From Ferrimonas balearica (GTDB lineage: Bacteria; Pseudomonadota; Gammaproteobacteria; Enterobacterales; Shewanellaceae), in assembly GCF_019802085.1 (NCBI RefSeq), contig NZ_JAHVHV010000002.1:186001-250000 (forward strand): 64,000 nt of DNA. The letters are read 5' to 3'. Numbering within the stretch: the stretch's first letter is position 1; each line of letters starts with the position of its first letter. The notes under the pieces are model-generated. The model saw nothing but the letters and a program-made list of their open reading frames with translations, did not search any database and was not told where the DNA came from. The position numbers and the translations under genes were made by a program. Of this stretch, positions 56,639 to 64,000 are shown piece by piece.

Positions 56639-58171
56639 TTAAGCTTTGCCGGCGGCCACAGTGCGCGCCGCGGTGATGCCCATGACCATGCACTCCGGGA
56701 TGGAGCAGCTGCCCAAGCGGCTGACCCCGTGGATCCCCCCGGCCACTTCGCCGGCGGCCAGCAGGCCCTTGATCGGTTGGCCGGTCAGGGAGTCTTCCAC
56801 CTGGGCCAGCTGGTTGATCTTCACGCCGCCCTGGCAGTAGTGCACCTTGGGCCACAGACGAACCACCATGTAGGGGGCCTTGATGTACTTGTCCTTGGCC
56901 TTGGCCATCGGCTTGCCAAACTGCTCATCGACGCCGGATTTGACGTAACCGTTGTACTGTTCGATCTGGGCCTTGAGCGGCGCCAGGGGCACATCAAAGT
57001 GCTTGGCCAGCGCTTCGAGGGTGTCGAACTTCCAGCCCACACCGTACTTGAGCACCTTCTGGCAGTTGGGGTGCTTATCGGCGTCGTGGTAGTGGGTGAT
57101 CATCAGCGGCGGCACCGGGTTGCCCTGGGCGTCCCGGTTGGCCAGCTGGGCATCGGCCCGGGTCTTGCGGTCGGCGATTTCGTTCATGAAACGCTTGCCG
57201 GTCATCCGGTTGATGGCCATGGAGTGGGGGAAGTTGTAGATGGAGTAGTTGGAGACGTAGCCGAAGCCGCCCTCGTCCGGGGAGGCCCAGGGGCCGGATT
57301 GGATGTGGGCCATGTGCACCGGCACGGCGCCCAGGCGGAACATCTCCAGCATCGCTTCGCCGGTGGCTCCTTTGATGTTGGTGCAGCCGACGTCGGCGGT
57401 CAGGGTGGGATCCTGGGCCATGCGCAGGTTGATGTTCTGGGAGAAGCCGCCGGTGGCCACCAGCACCGCCTTGTTGGCGCGGATCGCCAGGGTTTCCCCT
57501 TCGGAGACCTTACGGTCGGCGTAGTAGCGGGTCTCGACGGTCACCCCGAGCACTTCGCCCTGGTCACCGCGGATGAAGCCACTCATGCGGCAGCGGCTGT
57601 GCATCTCCACCCCCAGTTGCACCGCCTCCTTGTAAAGCGGCTGGGTGATGCCGGCGCCACAGGCTACGGTGGTCTGGTAGGTGCGCGGCGCACTGTGGCC
57701 ACCGAGTTGCTGCAGGTAGGGCAGGTATTCGGCACCGGCGTCCAGGGTCATCTGCAGTGCTTCGTTGGCGTGCTCCGCCACGTGGCGCAGCAGCGCCTCA
57801 TCGGCGATGCCCCGGCCGGATTTGAGCTGATCGTCCACCATGCGATCGACGGAGTCCTTGACCCCCTCCTGCTTCTGCATCGGCGAACCGGGCACGGCAA
57901 AGAGGCCGCCGTTGATGGAGGAGTTGCCGCCGAAGGTGGGCATCTGCTCGTAAATGGCGACGGATTGGATCCCTTTGCGCTTGGCCTCAATGGCGGCCGC
58001 CAGGGCGGCGAAGCCGGAGCCGATGATCACAAAGTCGTGGCTTTGGTGCCACTGGACGTCTTTGGCGTAACGGTCGCCGGCAAAGCTGGGGGCGGCGACG
58101 GCGGCCAGGCCGGTGACGCCGATCCCCTGCATCAATTTGCGGCGCGTGGGGTTGAAGGTGTGCTCACTCAT
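56639..58171 (-). CDS. Tat-exported FAD flavoprotein, fumarate-reductase/urocanate-reductase family
   Basis: A 510-aa flavocytochrome c-type flavin subunit. A twin-arginine signal (TRRKLMQG...AAVAAPSFA) implies export with FAD bound. The FAD motif is VIIGSGFAALAAAIEAKRKG, followed by FGGNSSINGG; the C-terminus has VHYCQGGVKIN, LLAAGEVAGGIHG and SRLGSCSIPECMVMGITA. The catalytic loop has NEIADRK, but the region that normally carries the proton-donating Arg reads MITHYHDADKHPN, with no Arg. It is therefore probably not a fumarate reductase; the substrate may be another unsaturated acid or a different electron acceptor. It forms an operon with the tetraheme cytochrome, with a palindrome upstream matching the tetR site. 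Confidence 0.9.
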   Translation of the reverse strand: MSEHTFNPTRRKLMQGIGVTGLAAVAAPSFAGDRYAKDVQWHQSHDFVIIGSGFAALAAAIEAKRKGIQSVAIYEQMPTFGGNSSINGGLFAVPGSPMQKQEGVKDSVDRMVDDQLKSGRGIADEALLRHVAEHANEALQMTLDAGAEYLPYLQQLGGHSAPRTYQTTVACGAGITQPLYKEAVQLGVEMHSRCRMSGFIRGDQGEVLGVTVETRYYADRKVSEGETLAIRANKAVLVATGGFSQNINLRMAQDPTLTADVGCTNIKGATGEAMLEMFRLGAVPVHMAHIQSGPWASPDEGGFGYVSNYSIYNFPHSMAINRMTGKRFMNEIADRKTRADAQLANRDAQGNPVPPLMITHYHDADKHPNCQKVLKYGVGWKFDTLEALAKHFDVPLAPLKAQIEQYNGYVKSGVDEQFGKPMAKAKDKYIKAPYMVVRLWPKVHYCQGGVKINQLAQVEDSLTGQPIKGLLAAGEVAGGIHGVSRLGSCSIPECMVMGITAARTVAAGKA

Positions 58172-58213
58172 GGTTGTTGCCTCGTAAGTCAGTTAGCACG
58201 AGTTAGCGTACGG

Positions 58214-58229
58214 CTGGAATCGATTCCAA
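58214..58229. promoter_or_regulatory. Candidate TetR operator upstream of the flavoprotein operon
   Basis: Contains the perfect 14-bp palindrome TGGAATCGATTCCA, 43 nt upstream of the flavoprotein start codon. It matches the site upstream of tetR at 12 of 16 positions. Confidence 0.6.
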
Positions 58230-58404
58230 ACTGTGCCGGGCGGGCCCAGCAAAGCTTAATTACGCCAGTTGTTGCGGGATATGTGACCGGGATGTAAAAA
58301 GCCCAGGGAACTCGCGAGCCCGAGACAAATTGGACTCAGGTACAGGGCGGGGGCCGGTCGACAGTTTTGTTGGCAGAAAGAGAAAGGGGCTTCGGGAGGC
58401 AACG

Positions 58405-58434
58405 AAAAAGCCCCAGTCTTGCGACTGGGGCTTT
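58405..58434 (-). terminator. Terminator of tRNA-Leu
   Basis: A 12-bp perfect stem AAAGCCCCAGTC / GACTGGGGCTTT with a 4-nt loop. T-run on the minus strand. It lies 10 nt after the tRNA. Confidence 0.9.
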
Positions 58435-58443
58435 CTCTGTATC

Positions 58444-58530
58444 TGGTACCGGGAGGGGGACTTGAACCCCCAAGGTGTCACCACCGGCGGATTTTGAATC
58501 CGCTGCGTCTACCAATTCCGCCATCCCGGC
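58444..58530 (-). tRNA. tRNA-Leu (CAA)
   Basis: 87 nt with a long variable arm (GGTGGTGACACC), anticodon loop TTCAAAA (anticodon CAA, decoding UUG), T-arm GGGGGTTCAAGTCCCCC and encoded CCA. The first acceptor pair is G-T. It is a single gene with its own terminator. Confidence 0.96.
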
Positions 58531-58659
58531 TAAGGAGAAGGCATTATATACCGAAGTCTTAGCGCGGCAAGTCCGCCGTGTGTGATCGGGTAAAAACTGC
58601 ACACCCCGGGATCCGGTGCTCTGGTACACTGCCCGGCAGTGACTTTCGATGGAGCTGAC

Positions 58660-59160
58660 ATGTCCTCCCTTGCCAACGCCCCCCGGGCGTCCCTGGGTCG
58701 CCGGCTGGCGGCCTGGATCTACGATTTTATGGTGGCCCTCGCGGTCTACATGCTGGCCGGGGCGGCGCTGTTTGCCCTGTTCTCCCTTTTGGTGTCTGTG
58801 GGCCTGATCGATAAGGGGGGCATGACCCACAACATCGATCTGCTTCAGGCCAGCCCGGTGTGGCTGACCCTCAACGAGGTGGGCAAGCTGCTGGCGGTGG
58901 CCTGGCTCTTTGTCTGGAGCTGGCAGAAAAAGGGCCAGACCCTGGGGATGCGGGCCTGGCGGCTGCGGGTGCAGCGCCCGGATGGCCAGGAGCTGGACGC
59001 CCGTCAGGCCTGGCTGCGTGCTTCGGTCTCCTTCGGCGGCCTGGCGATGCTGAGCCTGCTGTGGGACGACGAGCGCTGCGCCTTCCACGACCGCATCAGC
59101 GGCTCGGAGGTGGTGCAGCTGACGGTGGAGCAGAACCGCACCCTGATGAACCGGGACTGA
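58660..59160 (+). CDS. RDD family membrane protein
   Basis: A 166-aa protein with the RDD signature: LGRRLAAWIYDFMVALAVYM (first helix with R and D), a second helix pair, and a GQTLGMRAWRLRV stretch between them, ending in CAFHDRISG. Three to four membrane segments. GGAG lies 5 nt before the ATG at 58660. RDD proteins are linked to transport or ion exchange in a few cases; the role here is unknown. Confidence 0.88.
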   Translation: MSSLANAPRASLGRRLAAWIYDFMVALAVYMLAGAALFALFSLLVSVGLIDKGGMTHNIDLLQASPVWLTLNEVGKLLAVAWLFVWSWQKKGQTLGMRAWRLRVQRPDGQELDARQAWLRASVSFGGLAMLSLLWDDERCAFHDRISGSEVVQLTVEQNRTLMNRD

Positions 59161-59218
59161 GCTTGCCATCCCCGGCAGGGCTGTTAGGTTGGGATCTCCC
59201 CCCGATACGGAGATCCCC

Positions 59219-59812
59219 ATGGCCCTGCTTCCCCCCCTGCCCGCCGACACCACCCCGGAACTGGCGGACGATTTTGCCCTCTTTGAACGCATCCTCGGCT
59301 TCGTGCCCAACAGTCTGCTGACCATGCAGCGGGTACCCGCCATGGTGTCCGGCTTCGGCGCCCTGACCCGGGCGGTGATGGACCCCAACGGCAGCGTCGA
59401 TCCCGGCTTCAAACGCCTGCTGGCCCATTTCTGCAGCCGGGCCGCCGGCTGCCAGTACTGCGAGGCCCACTCTCTGATCGCCGCCGAACTGCACGACGTG
59501 CCCCATGAGAAGGTGCTGGCGGTGTGGGAGTACCAGACCAGCTCGCTCTACACCGAGGCGGAGCGGGTGGCGCTGGATTTCGCCCTGGCGGCGGGCAGCG
59601 TGCCCAACGCCGTGGACGAGCCGCTGATGGCGCGGATGCGCCAGCACTGGAGCGAGGAGCAGATCGTGGAGATCCTCGGTGCCATTGCCCTGTACGGCTT
59701 CCTCAACCGCTGGAACGACTCCATGGCCACTGAGATTGAAGGCCCTGCCAAGGCGATGGGGGACGAGGTGCTGGCCCAGGGCGGCTGGACCGGCGGCAAG
59801 CACGCCCGCTGA
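59219..59812 (+). CDS. AhpD-like carboxymuconolactone decarboxylase family protein
   Basis: A 197-aa helical protein with the redox motif RAAGCQYCEAHS (CxxC followed by H), as in AhpD-type peroxidase partners. Further core segments are SLYTEAERVALDFALAAG and ILGAIALYGFLNRWND. GGAG precedes the ATG at 59219. It is likely a thiol-based peroxidase or disulfide reductase. Monocistronic, ending at a strong terminator. Confidence 0.85.
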   Translation: MALLPPLPADTTPELADDFALFERILGFVPNSLLTMQRVPAMVSGFGALTRAVMDPNGSVDPGFKRLLAHFCSRAAGCQYCEAHSLIAAELHDVPHEKVLAVWEYQTSSLYTEAERVALDFALAAGSVPNAVDEPLMARMRQHWSEEQIVEILGAIALYGFLNRWNDSMATEIEGPAKAMGDEVLAQGGWTGGKHAR

Positions 59813-59826
59813 GGCGTGGGCCAATG

Positions 59827-59855
59827 AAAAAGGGGCGCCGAAGCGCCCCTTTTTT
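59827..59855. terminator. Bidirectional terminator between the AhpD-like gene and putA
   Basis: A 12-bp stem AAAAAGGGGCGC / GCGCCCCTTTTT with a CGAA loop and T-runs on both strands. Confidence 0.92.
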
Positions 59856-59872
59856 GCGTCTGCCCGCTGGGA

Positions 59873-62800
59873 TCAGCCGTCACCCAGGGAGAGCAGGGTG
59901 GCGTTGCCGCCGATGGCGGTGATGTTGTTGCTGATGGTCTTCTCGGTCACGAAGCTGTGCAGGTAGTGCGGACCGCCGGCCTTGGGACCGGTGCCGGACA
60001 GGCCGTTGCCACCGAAGGGCTGCACCCCCACCACCGCGCCGATCTGGTTGCGGTTGATGTAGGCGTTGCCGGCGTTGACCTGCTGGGCGATGGCCAGCGC
60101 CTGGCCCTCGTTGCGGCTGTGAACCCCCAGGGTCAGACCGAAGCCGGTGCTGTTGATCTCCTCGACCACCCGGCTCAGCTCGGCAGCCTTGTAGCGGATC
60201 ACGTGGAGGATGGGGCCGAAGTGCTCCTTCTCCAGCTGACCGATGTGCTTGATCTCCACCGCGGTGGGTCGCACGAAATGGCCGTGACCGCAATCGTCGG
60301 ACAGCTGGGCCTGGGCGATAAGCTGCCCCTCCTTGCTGATCCGCTCGATGTGGGCCAGCAGGTTCTGCTGGGCGGCCTGGTCGATCACCGGGCCCACGTC
60401 GGTCTTGTAGTGGGCCGGGTTGCCCACGTGCAGCTCGGCCATGGCGCCCTTGAGCAGCTCGATCACCCGCTCGGCCACGTCGTCCTGAACGTAGAGCACC
60501 CGCAGCGCGGAGCAGCGCTGGCCGGCGCTTTGGAAGGCGGAGTGCACCACGTCGGTGATCACCTGCTCCGGCAGGGAGGTGGAGTCCACCACCATGGCGT
60601 TCTGGCCACCGGTTTCCGCCACCAGCTTGGCGATGGCGCCGTCGCGGGCCGCCAGGGAGCGGTTGATCACCTTGGCGGTCTCGGTGGAGCCGGTGAAGCA
60701 GACGCCGACGATGCGCTCGTCCGCGGTCAGCCGGCCGCCGATCTCCCGACCCTTGCCCGGCAGCAGCTGCAGCACGTCCACCGGGATCCCGGCCTGGTGG
60801 GCGAGCTCAGTGGCCCGGTAGGCCACCAGGTTGGTCTGCTCCGCCGGCTTGGCGATCACCGTGTTGCCGGTGACCAGGGCCGCCACCACCTGGCCGAGGA
60901 AGATCGCCAGGGGGAAGTTCCAGGGGCTGATGCACAGGTAGGGGCCACGGCCCTGGACAAAGAGCTCGTTCAACTCGCCGGTGGGGCCCGGCAGTACCGT
61001 GGACTCGCCCATCAGCTTGCGGGCCTGGATGGCGTAGTAGCGGCAGAAATCCACCGCCTCACGGATCTCGTCGATGCCGTCCTGCAGCCCTTTGCCCGCT
61101 TCCCGGGTGCACAGGGCGATCAGCTCTTCGCGGTTGGCTTCCAGCTTATCCGCCAGCTCCTCCAGGGCCCGGGCGCGCTGCTCCACCGGGGTATCGCGCC
61201 AGGCCGGGAAAGCGGCGCTGGCCCGGGCGATGGCGTCCTCGATCTCCGCCTCACCGGCGAAGTGCACCTGGCCCACCTGCTGACGCTGATCCTGGGGACT
61301 CAGCACCGCCAGGGCCTCACTGCTGGTGCGCCGTTCGCCGCCGATCAGCGGGCCGGCCTGCCACTGGGTGGTCTTGAAGGTGTCCAGCTTGGCGAAGAAG
61401 GGACGGGCTTCCTGGGCGATGTTCATGTTCAGTCCTTTGGAGTTGGGCCGTTCGTTGCCGAAGATCCCTTCGGGCAGCACGATCTTGTGATTGGCGAGGC
61501 TGGGGTAGCCCTTGAGCGTGGTCAGGGGGTGGGCGATCAGGCTCTCGATGGGGGTCTTGGGGTCCACCAGCTTATGCACGAAGGAGGTGTTGGCGCCGTT
61601 CTCCAGCAGGCGGCGCACCAGGTAGGGCAGCAGATCCTTGTGGGCACCCACCGGGGCGTAGATCCGCACCTTGAGACCCTTTTGCTGGCTCAGCAGAGTG
61701 TCGTAAAGCTCCTGGCCCATGCCGTGCAGGCGCTGGAACTCGTAATCGCGCTCACCGGCGACGGACTGGATGGTGGCCGCGGTCTGGGCGTTGTGGGTGG
61801 CAAACTGCGGGTAGATGCGGCCCACGGTGGCCTCGGACAGCAGGAAGCGGGCGCAGGCCAGGTAGGAGACGTCGGTGCCCGCCTTGCGGGTAAACACCGG
61901 GTAGCCGTCGCTGCCCCCCTGTTGGCACCACTTGAGCTCGCTGTCCCAGTAGGCGCCTTTGACCAGGCGCACCGGGATGAGATCCCCCTGCTGCTTGGCC
62001 AGGGCGTTGATCCACACCAGCACCGGCAGGGCCCGCTTGGAGTAGGCCTGCACCACTAGGCCCAGGTTGCCCCAGCCGCGGGCGGCGTCGCTCTGGTAGA
62101 GCTTCTCAAACAGCTTGAGGGAAAGCTCCAGGCGGTCCATCTCTTCGGCGTCGATGGAGATCCCCACGTCCAGGCTGCGGGCCTGCTTAATCAGGCGCAC
62201 CACGCTGTCGTACAGCTCGGTCAGCACCCGCTCCTCGTTGGCCACCTCGTAGCGCGGGTGCAGGGCCGATAGCTTGATGGAGATGGTGGGGCGGGGGGCC
62301 TGGCTGACGTCGTAGCTGTGAGCCCCCAGGGCGGTGACGGCCCGGCTGTAGCTGTCGAAATACTTACTGGCGTCGGCGGCGGTCAGGGCCGCTTCCCCCA
62401 GCATGTCGTAGGAGTGGGTGTAGCCCAGGGCGCGGTTGTCGTCGCTGTTTTTCAGCGCTTCGCTGATGTCGCGGCCCAGCACGAACTGCTTGCCCATGAT
62501 CTTCATGGCGGTGTACATCGCCTGGCGCACCACCGGCTCCCCCAGCTTGTTGACCACCCGGGCCAGCAGGTTATTGGGGCGCCCGTCCAGGGTCTTGTCC
62601 AGGGTGATCACCTTGCCGGTCAGCATCAGGCCCCAGGTGGAGGCGTTGACCAGCACCGAGTCGCTGCCCTTGAGGTGGCGAGCCCAGTCGGCCCCCGAGA
62701 GCTTGTCCTCGATCAGGGCATCGGCGGTGGCGGCGTCGGGGATCCGCAGCAGCGCCTCCGCCAGGCACATCAGGATGATCCCCTCCTGGGTCTCCAGACT

Positions 62801-63049
62801 GTACTGCTGCAGGAAGGCGTCGATGCCCACCATCAGCCCCTTCTTCTCGAACTGGCGCACCGAGGCCACCATCTGGTGGGCACTGGCGGTGACCGATTCG
62901 ATGGCCTCCGGTTCGGCGGGTACCAGGGGGATCAATTCTTCCAGGTACTGGGCTTCATCGACGCCGTAGTTGGCGGTGATGAGCTCAAACAGGGCGGCGG
63001 GTTCCTGATCGTGGATCGCCGGAGTCAAAACGCTGCTGGCTTTAAACAT
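59873..63049 (-). CDS. putA: Bifunctional proline dehydrogenase / L-glutamate gamma-semialdehyde dehydrogenase PutA
   Basis: A 1058-aa enzyme oxidising proline to glutamate in two channelled steps. The N-terminal half is the FAD-dependent TIM-barrel PRODH (ISIKLSALHPRYE, SIDAEEMDRLELSL, VRLVKGAYWDSE). The C-terminal half is the NAD-dependent ALDH, with AETGGQNAMVVD (Glu) and SAGQRCSALR (catalytic Cys). It lacks the N-terminal ribbon-helix-helix repressor domain of E. coli PutA, so another regulator is needed; a GntR-type palindrome lies upstream. GAGGA precedes the ATG at 63049. Confidence 0.97.
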   Translation of the reverse strand: MFKASSVLTPAIHDQEPAALFELITANYGVDEAQYLEELIPLVPAEPEAIESVTASAHQMVASVRQFEKKGLMVGIDAFLQQYSLETQEGIILMCLAEALLRIPDAATADALIEDKLSGADWARHLKGSDSVLVNASTWGLMLTGKVITLDKTLDGRPNNLLARVVNKLGEPVVRQAMYTAMKIMGKQFVLGRDISEALKNSDDNRALGYTHSYDMLGEAALTAADASKYFDSYSRAVTALGAHSYDVSQAPRPTISIKLSALHPRYEVANEERVLTELYDSVVRLIKQARSLDVGISIDAEEMDRLELSLKLFEKLYQSDAARGWGNLGLVVQAYSKRALPVLVWINALAKQQGDLIPVRLVKGAYWDSELKWCQQGGSDGYPVFTRKAGTDVSYLACARFLLSEATVGRIYPQFATHNAQTAATIQSVAGERDYEFQRLHGMGQELYDTLLSQQKGLKVRIYAPVGAHKDLLPYLVRRLLENGANTSFVHKLVDPKTPIESLIAHPLTTLKGYPSLANHKIVLPEGIFGNERPNSKGLNMNIAQEARPFFAKLDTFKTTQWQAGPLIGGERRTSSEALAVLSPQDQRQQVGQVHFAGEAEIEDAIARASAAFPAWRDTPVEQRARALEELADKLEANREELIALCTREAGKGLQDGIDEIREAVDFCRYYAIQARKLMGESTVLPGPTGELNELFVQGRGPYLCISPWNFPLAIFLGQVVAALVTGNTVIAKPAEQTNLVAYRATELAHQAGIPVDVLQLLPGKGREIGGRLTADERIVGVCFTGSTETAKVINRSLAARDGAIAKLVAETGGQNAMVVDSTSLPEQVITDVVHSAFQSAGQRCSALRVLYVQDDVAERVIELLKGAMAELHVGNPAHYKTDVGPVIDQAAQQNLLAHIERISKEGQLIAQAQLSDDCGHGHFVRPTAVEIKHIGQLEKEHFGPILHVIRYKAAELSRVVEEINSTGFGLTLGVHSRNEGQALAIAQQVNAGNAYINRNQIGAVVGVQPFGGNGLSGTGPKAGGPHYLHSFVTEKTISNNITAIGGNATLLSLGDG

Positions 63050-63092
63050 GCGGGGGGTCCTCTTCAACCGCGAGGTCAGCTGTTATCTTATT

Positions 63093-63102
63093 TTGTATAC
63101 AA
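63093..63102. promoter_or_regulatory. TTGTATACAA operator-like palindrome upstream of putA
   Basis: A perfect 10-bp palindrome of the form bound by GntR/FadR-subfamily regulators (T-GTA-TAC-A core). It lies 44 nt upstream of the putA start, in the AT-rich promoter region. Confidence 0.55.
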
Positions 63103-63233
63103 TCCTTGCCGACGGCGCGCACAGTATACCCAGAAAACGTGAGGTGGAACATAGGGGCAGGGCAGGCATTTCGTGGTCTTTCAGGCGGGGCTGGCAAGCA
63201 AAGATGACGACGCTGAGACGGGGAGAGGACAAC

Positions 63234-63262
63234 AAAAAAGCAGGCCCTTGGCCTGCTTTTTC
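63234..63262 (-). terminator. Terminator after the SH3-domain protein gene
   Basis: A 12-bp stem AAAAAGCAGGCC / GGCCTGCTTTTT with a short loop. Strong T-run on the minus strand. Confidence 0.88.
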
Positions 63263-63277
63263 TTGGAGGACGCGAAC

Positions 63278-63865
63278 TTACATCCAGCGGTCGTTCTTCT
63301 TGCGCCGCTTGGGGCGGGGCAGGTAGGCGAGGATGAGGCCCAGGATAAGGCCGGCACCGGCGACCATGCCGCCCTGCTGCATCCAGATAAAGCGCTCGCT
63401 GTTGCTCAGCTTGGCGACTTCCGCCTTGAGCTCGGTGTTCTCCCGCTCCAGGCGGGTCAGCTCGCGGGCCTGGCTGCGGCTCTCGTTGGCGGCGGAGGCG
63501 CTGTTGGCCAGCAGATCGTCGCGCTCGGCGGTGACCGCCTTGAGCTGTTCGCGAGCCTCTTCCAGGGACCGGGTCAGGGCCGGCAGCTGGGTGCGGAAGC
63601 TCTGACCGGCGGCCAGTTGCTCGGTCTGGATCCAGCCGGTGCGGCCGCGCTCGTCGATGACCTGGCTGTACTCGCCCTGGGTTTCCCCGGTGGCCACCAG
63701 GGGGTCACCGGCCTTGAGGCTGCCGAGGATCCGGAACTGGGTGCTCGGACCAGCCAGCAGGTAGATGTAGATGTCTTCCGAAACGGTGTGGGTGGCTTCC
63801 CGTGCCATGGAGGTTCCGCTCACGGCCAGCAGGCACAGCAGAGCGGCAAAAATGCGTTTGGACAT
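63278..63865 (-). CDS. TIGR04211-type SH3-domain and coiled-coil membrane protein (YgiM-like)
   Basis: A 195-aa protein. A signal peptide (IFAALLCLLAVSGTSMA) is followed by a bacterial SH3 domain (about 25-90; IYLLAGPSTQFRILGSL, GRTGWIQTEQL). A long coiled coil (about 100-160) and a C-terminal membrane helix with a basic tail (LILGLILAYLPRPKRRKKN) complete it. This is the layout of YgiM/TIGR04211 proteins, thought to act in the envelope. The ATG at 63865 gives the expected signal peptide. Confidence 0.88.
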   Translation of the reverse strand: MSKRIFAALLCLLAVSGTSMAREATHTVSEDIYIYLLAGPSTQFRILGSLKAGDPLVATGETQGEYSQVIDERGRTGWIQTEQLAAGQSFRTQLPALTRSLEEAREQLKAVTAERDDLLANSASAANESRSQARELTRLERENTELKAEVAKLSNSERFIWMQQGGMVAGAGLILGLILAYLPRPKRRKKNDRWM

Positions 63866-63935
63866 AGTGATACGACCCGTGAATTGGGGGGACCATGCTA
63901 GGAGATCGACCCGTCGCTGGCAAGGCTTGAATCCG

Positions 63936-63962
63936 AAAAAAGGGAGCCCAAGGCTCCCTTTT
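63936..63962 (-). terminator. Terminator of an upstream minus-strand gene outside the window
   Basis: An 11-bp stem AAAAGGGAGCC / GGCTCCCTTTT, with a run of T on the minus strand. The 38 bp between it and the window end hold only the end of an unseen gene, too short to name. Confidence 0.85.
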
Positions 63963-64000
63963 CGAAGGCGATTCACCCAATCAGGCCATGATGCCCCGAA

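Noticed and set aside
63963..64000. Partial gene at the right edge (minus strand)
   Set aside because: Only a few codons are visible in any frame; a terminator suggests a gene ends here, but neither frame nor product can be decided.

Overview
The window is gene-dense, GC-rich (roughly 60-65% by eye) gammaproteobacterial chromosome. The core gene order (groESL; epmB/efp/epmA; mscM, psd, rsgA and orn with tRNA-Gly; nnr-tsaE-amiB-mutL-miaA-hfq-hflX-hflK-hflC; purA-motX-rnr-rlmB; rpsF-priB-rpsR-rplI) is that of the Shewanella/Vibrio/Aeromonas part of the class. MotX, DUF3016, DUF3392, a PutA without the N-terminal DNA-binding domain, and a periplasmic tetraheme cytochrome paired with a fumarate-reductase-like flavoprotein point to Alteromonadales. 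A Ferrimonas-like organism (a GC-rich relative of Shewanella) is my best guess. No phage, transposase, CRISPR array or rRNA was seen.

Layout. 1-9 kb: patatin-like lipase, a Fur-box-controlled DUF2061 protein, a 560-bp gap with two related minus-strand hairpins, a Lon-N-domain protein, a CPA2 antiporter, a thioesterase, cutA-dsbD, fxsA and a MATE pump. 9-15 kb: groES-groEL, a large beta-propeller-like lipoprotein, DUF3016 and TraB/GumN proteins. Both fxsA and groESL have textbook sigma-32 promoters with 14-nt spacers. 15-19 kb: the EF-P lysylation module epmB<>efp / lipoprotein-epmA. 18.6-22 kb: a metal-uptake operon (small metal-site membrane protein, His-rich outer-membrane protein, ZnuA-like binding protein, ABC-3 permease) with no ATPase gene beside it. 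22-25 kb: bacterioferritin and its ferredoxin under a candidate Fur box, and small conserved proteins. 24-31 kb: rsgA-psd-EamA-mscM-GDPD on the minus strand.

31-33.5 kb: orn, then five identical tRNA-Gly(GCC) genes; two lie in a 192-bp tandem duplication that also carries a broken tRNA-Gly half. 33.6-43.6 kb: the nnr-to-hflC superoperon, with ATGA overlaps at tsaE/amiB and mutL/miaA and a TTG start on hflX. 43.6-51.4 kb: purA, motX, rnr-rlmB, a DUF481 outer-membrane protein and the S6/PriB/S18/L9 operon with a candidate S6:S18 autoregulatory hairpin. 51-55 kb: START-domain protein, dgkA, an MFS transporter behind a His-rich mini-protein, and a degenerate nuclease-like lipoprotein. 54.5-58.2 kb: a respiratory module of TetR and LysR regulators, tetraheme cytochrome c and Tat-exported flavoprotein; a near-identical palindrome sits upstream of both tetR and the flavoprotein gene. 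58-64 kb: tRNA-Leu(CAA), RDD and AhpD-like proteins, putA with a TTGTATACAA operator, and an SH3/coiled-coil membrane protein.

The most interesting parts are the TetR-controlled flavoprotein/tetraheme pair with an atypical active site, the ATPase-less metal importer with its His-rich porin, the possible tandem small RNAs at 1.5-1.8 kb, and the tRNA-Gly array with its duplicated pseudo-tRNA.
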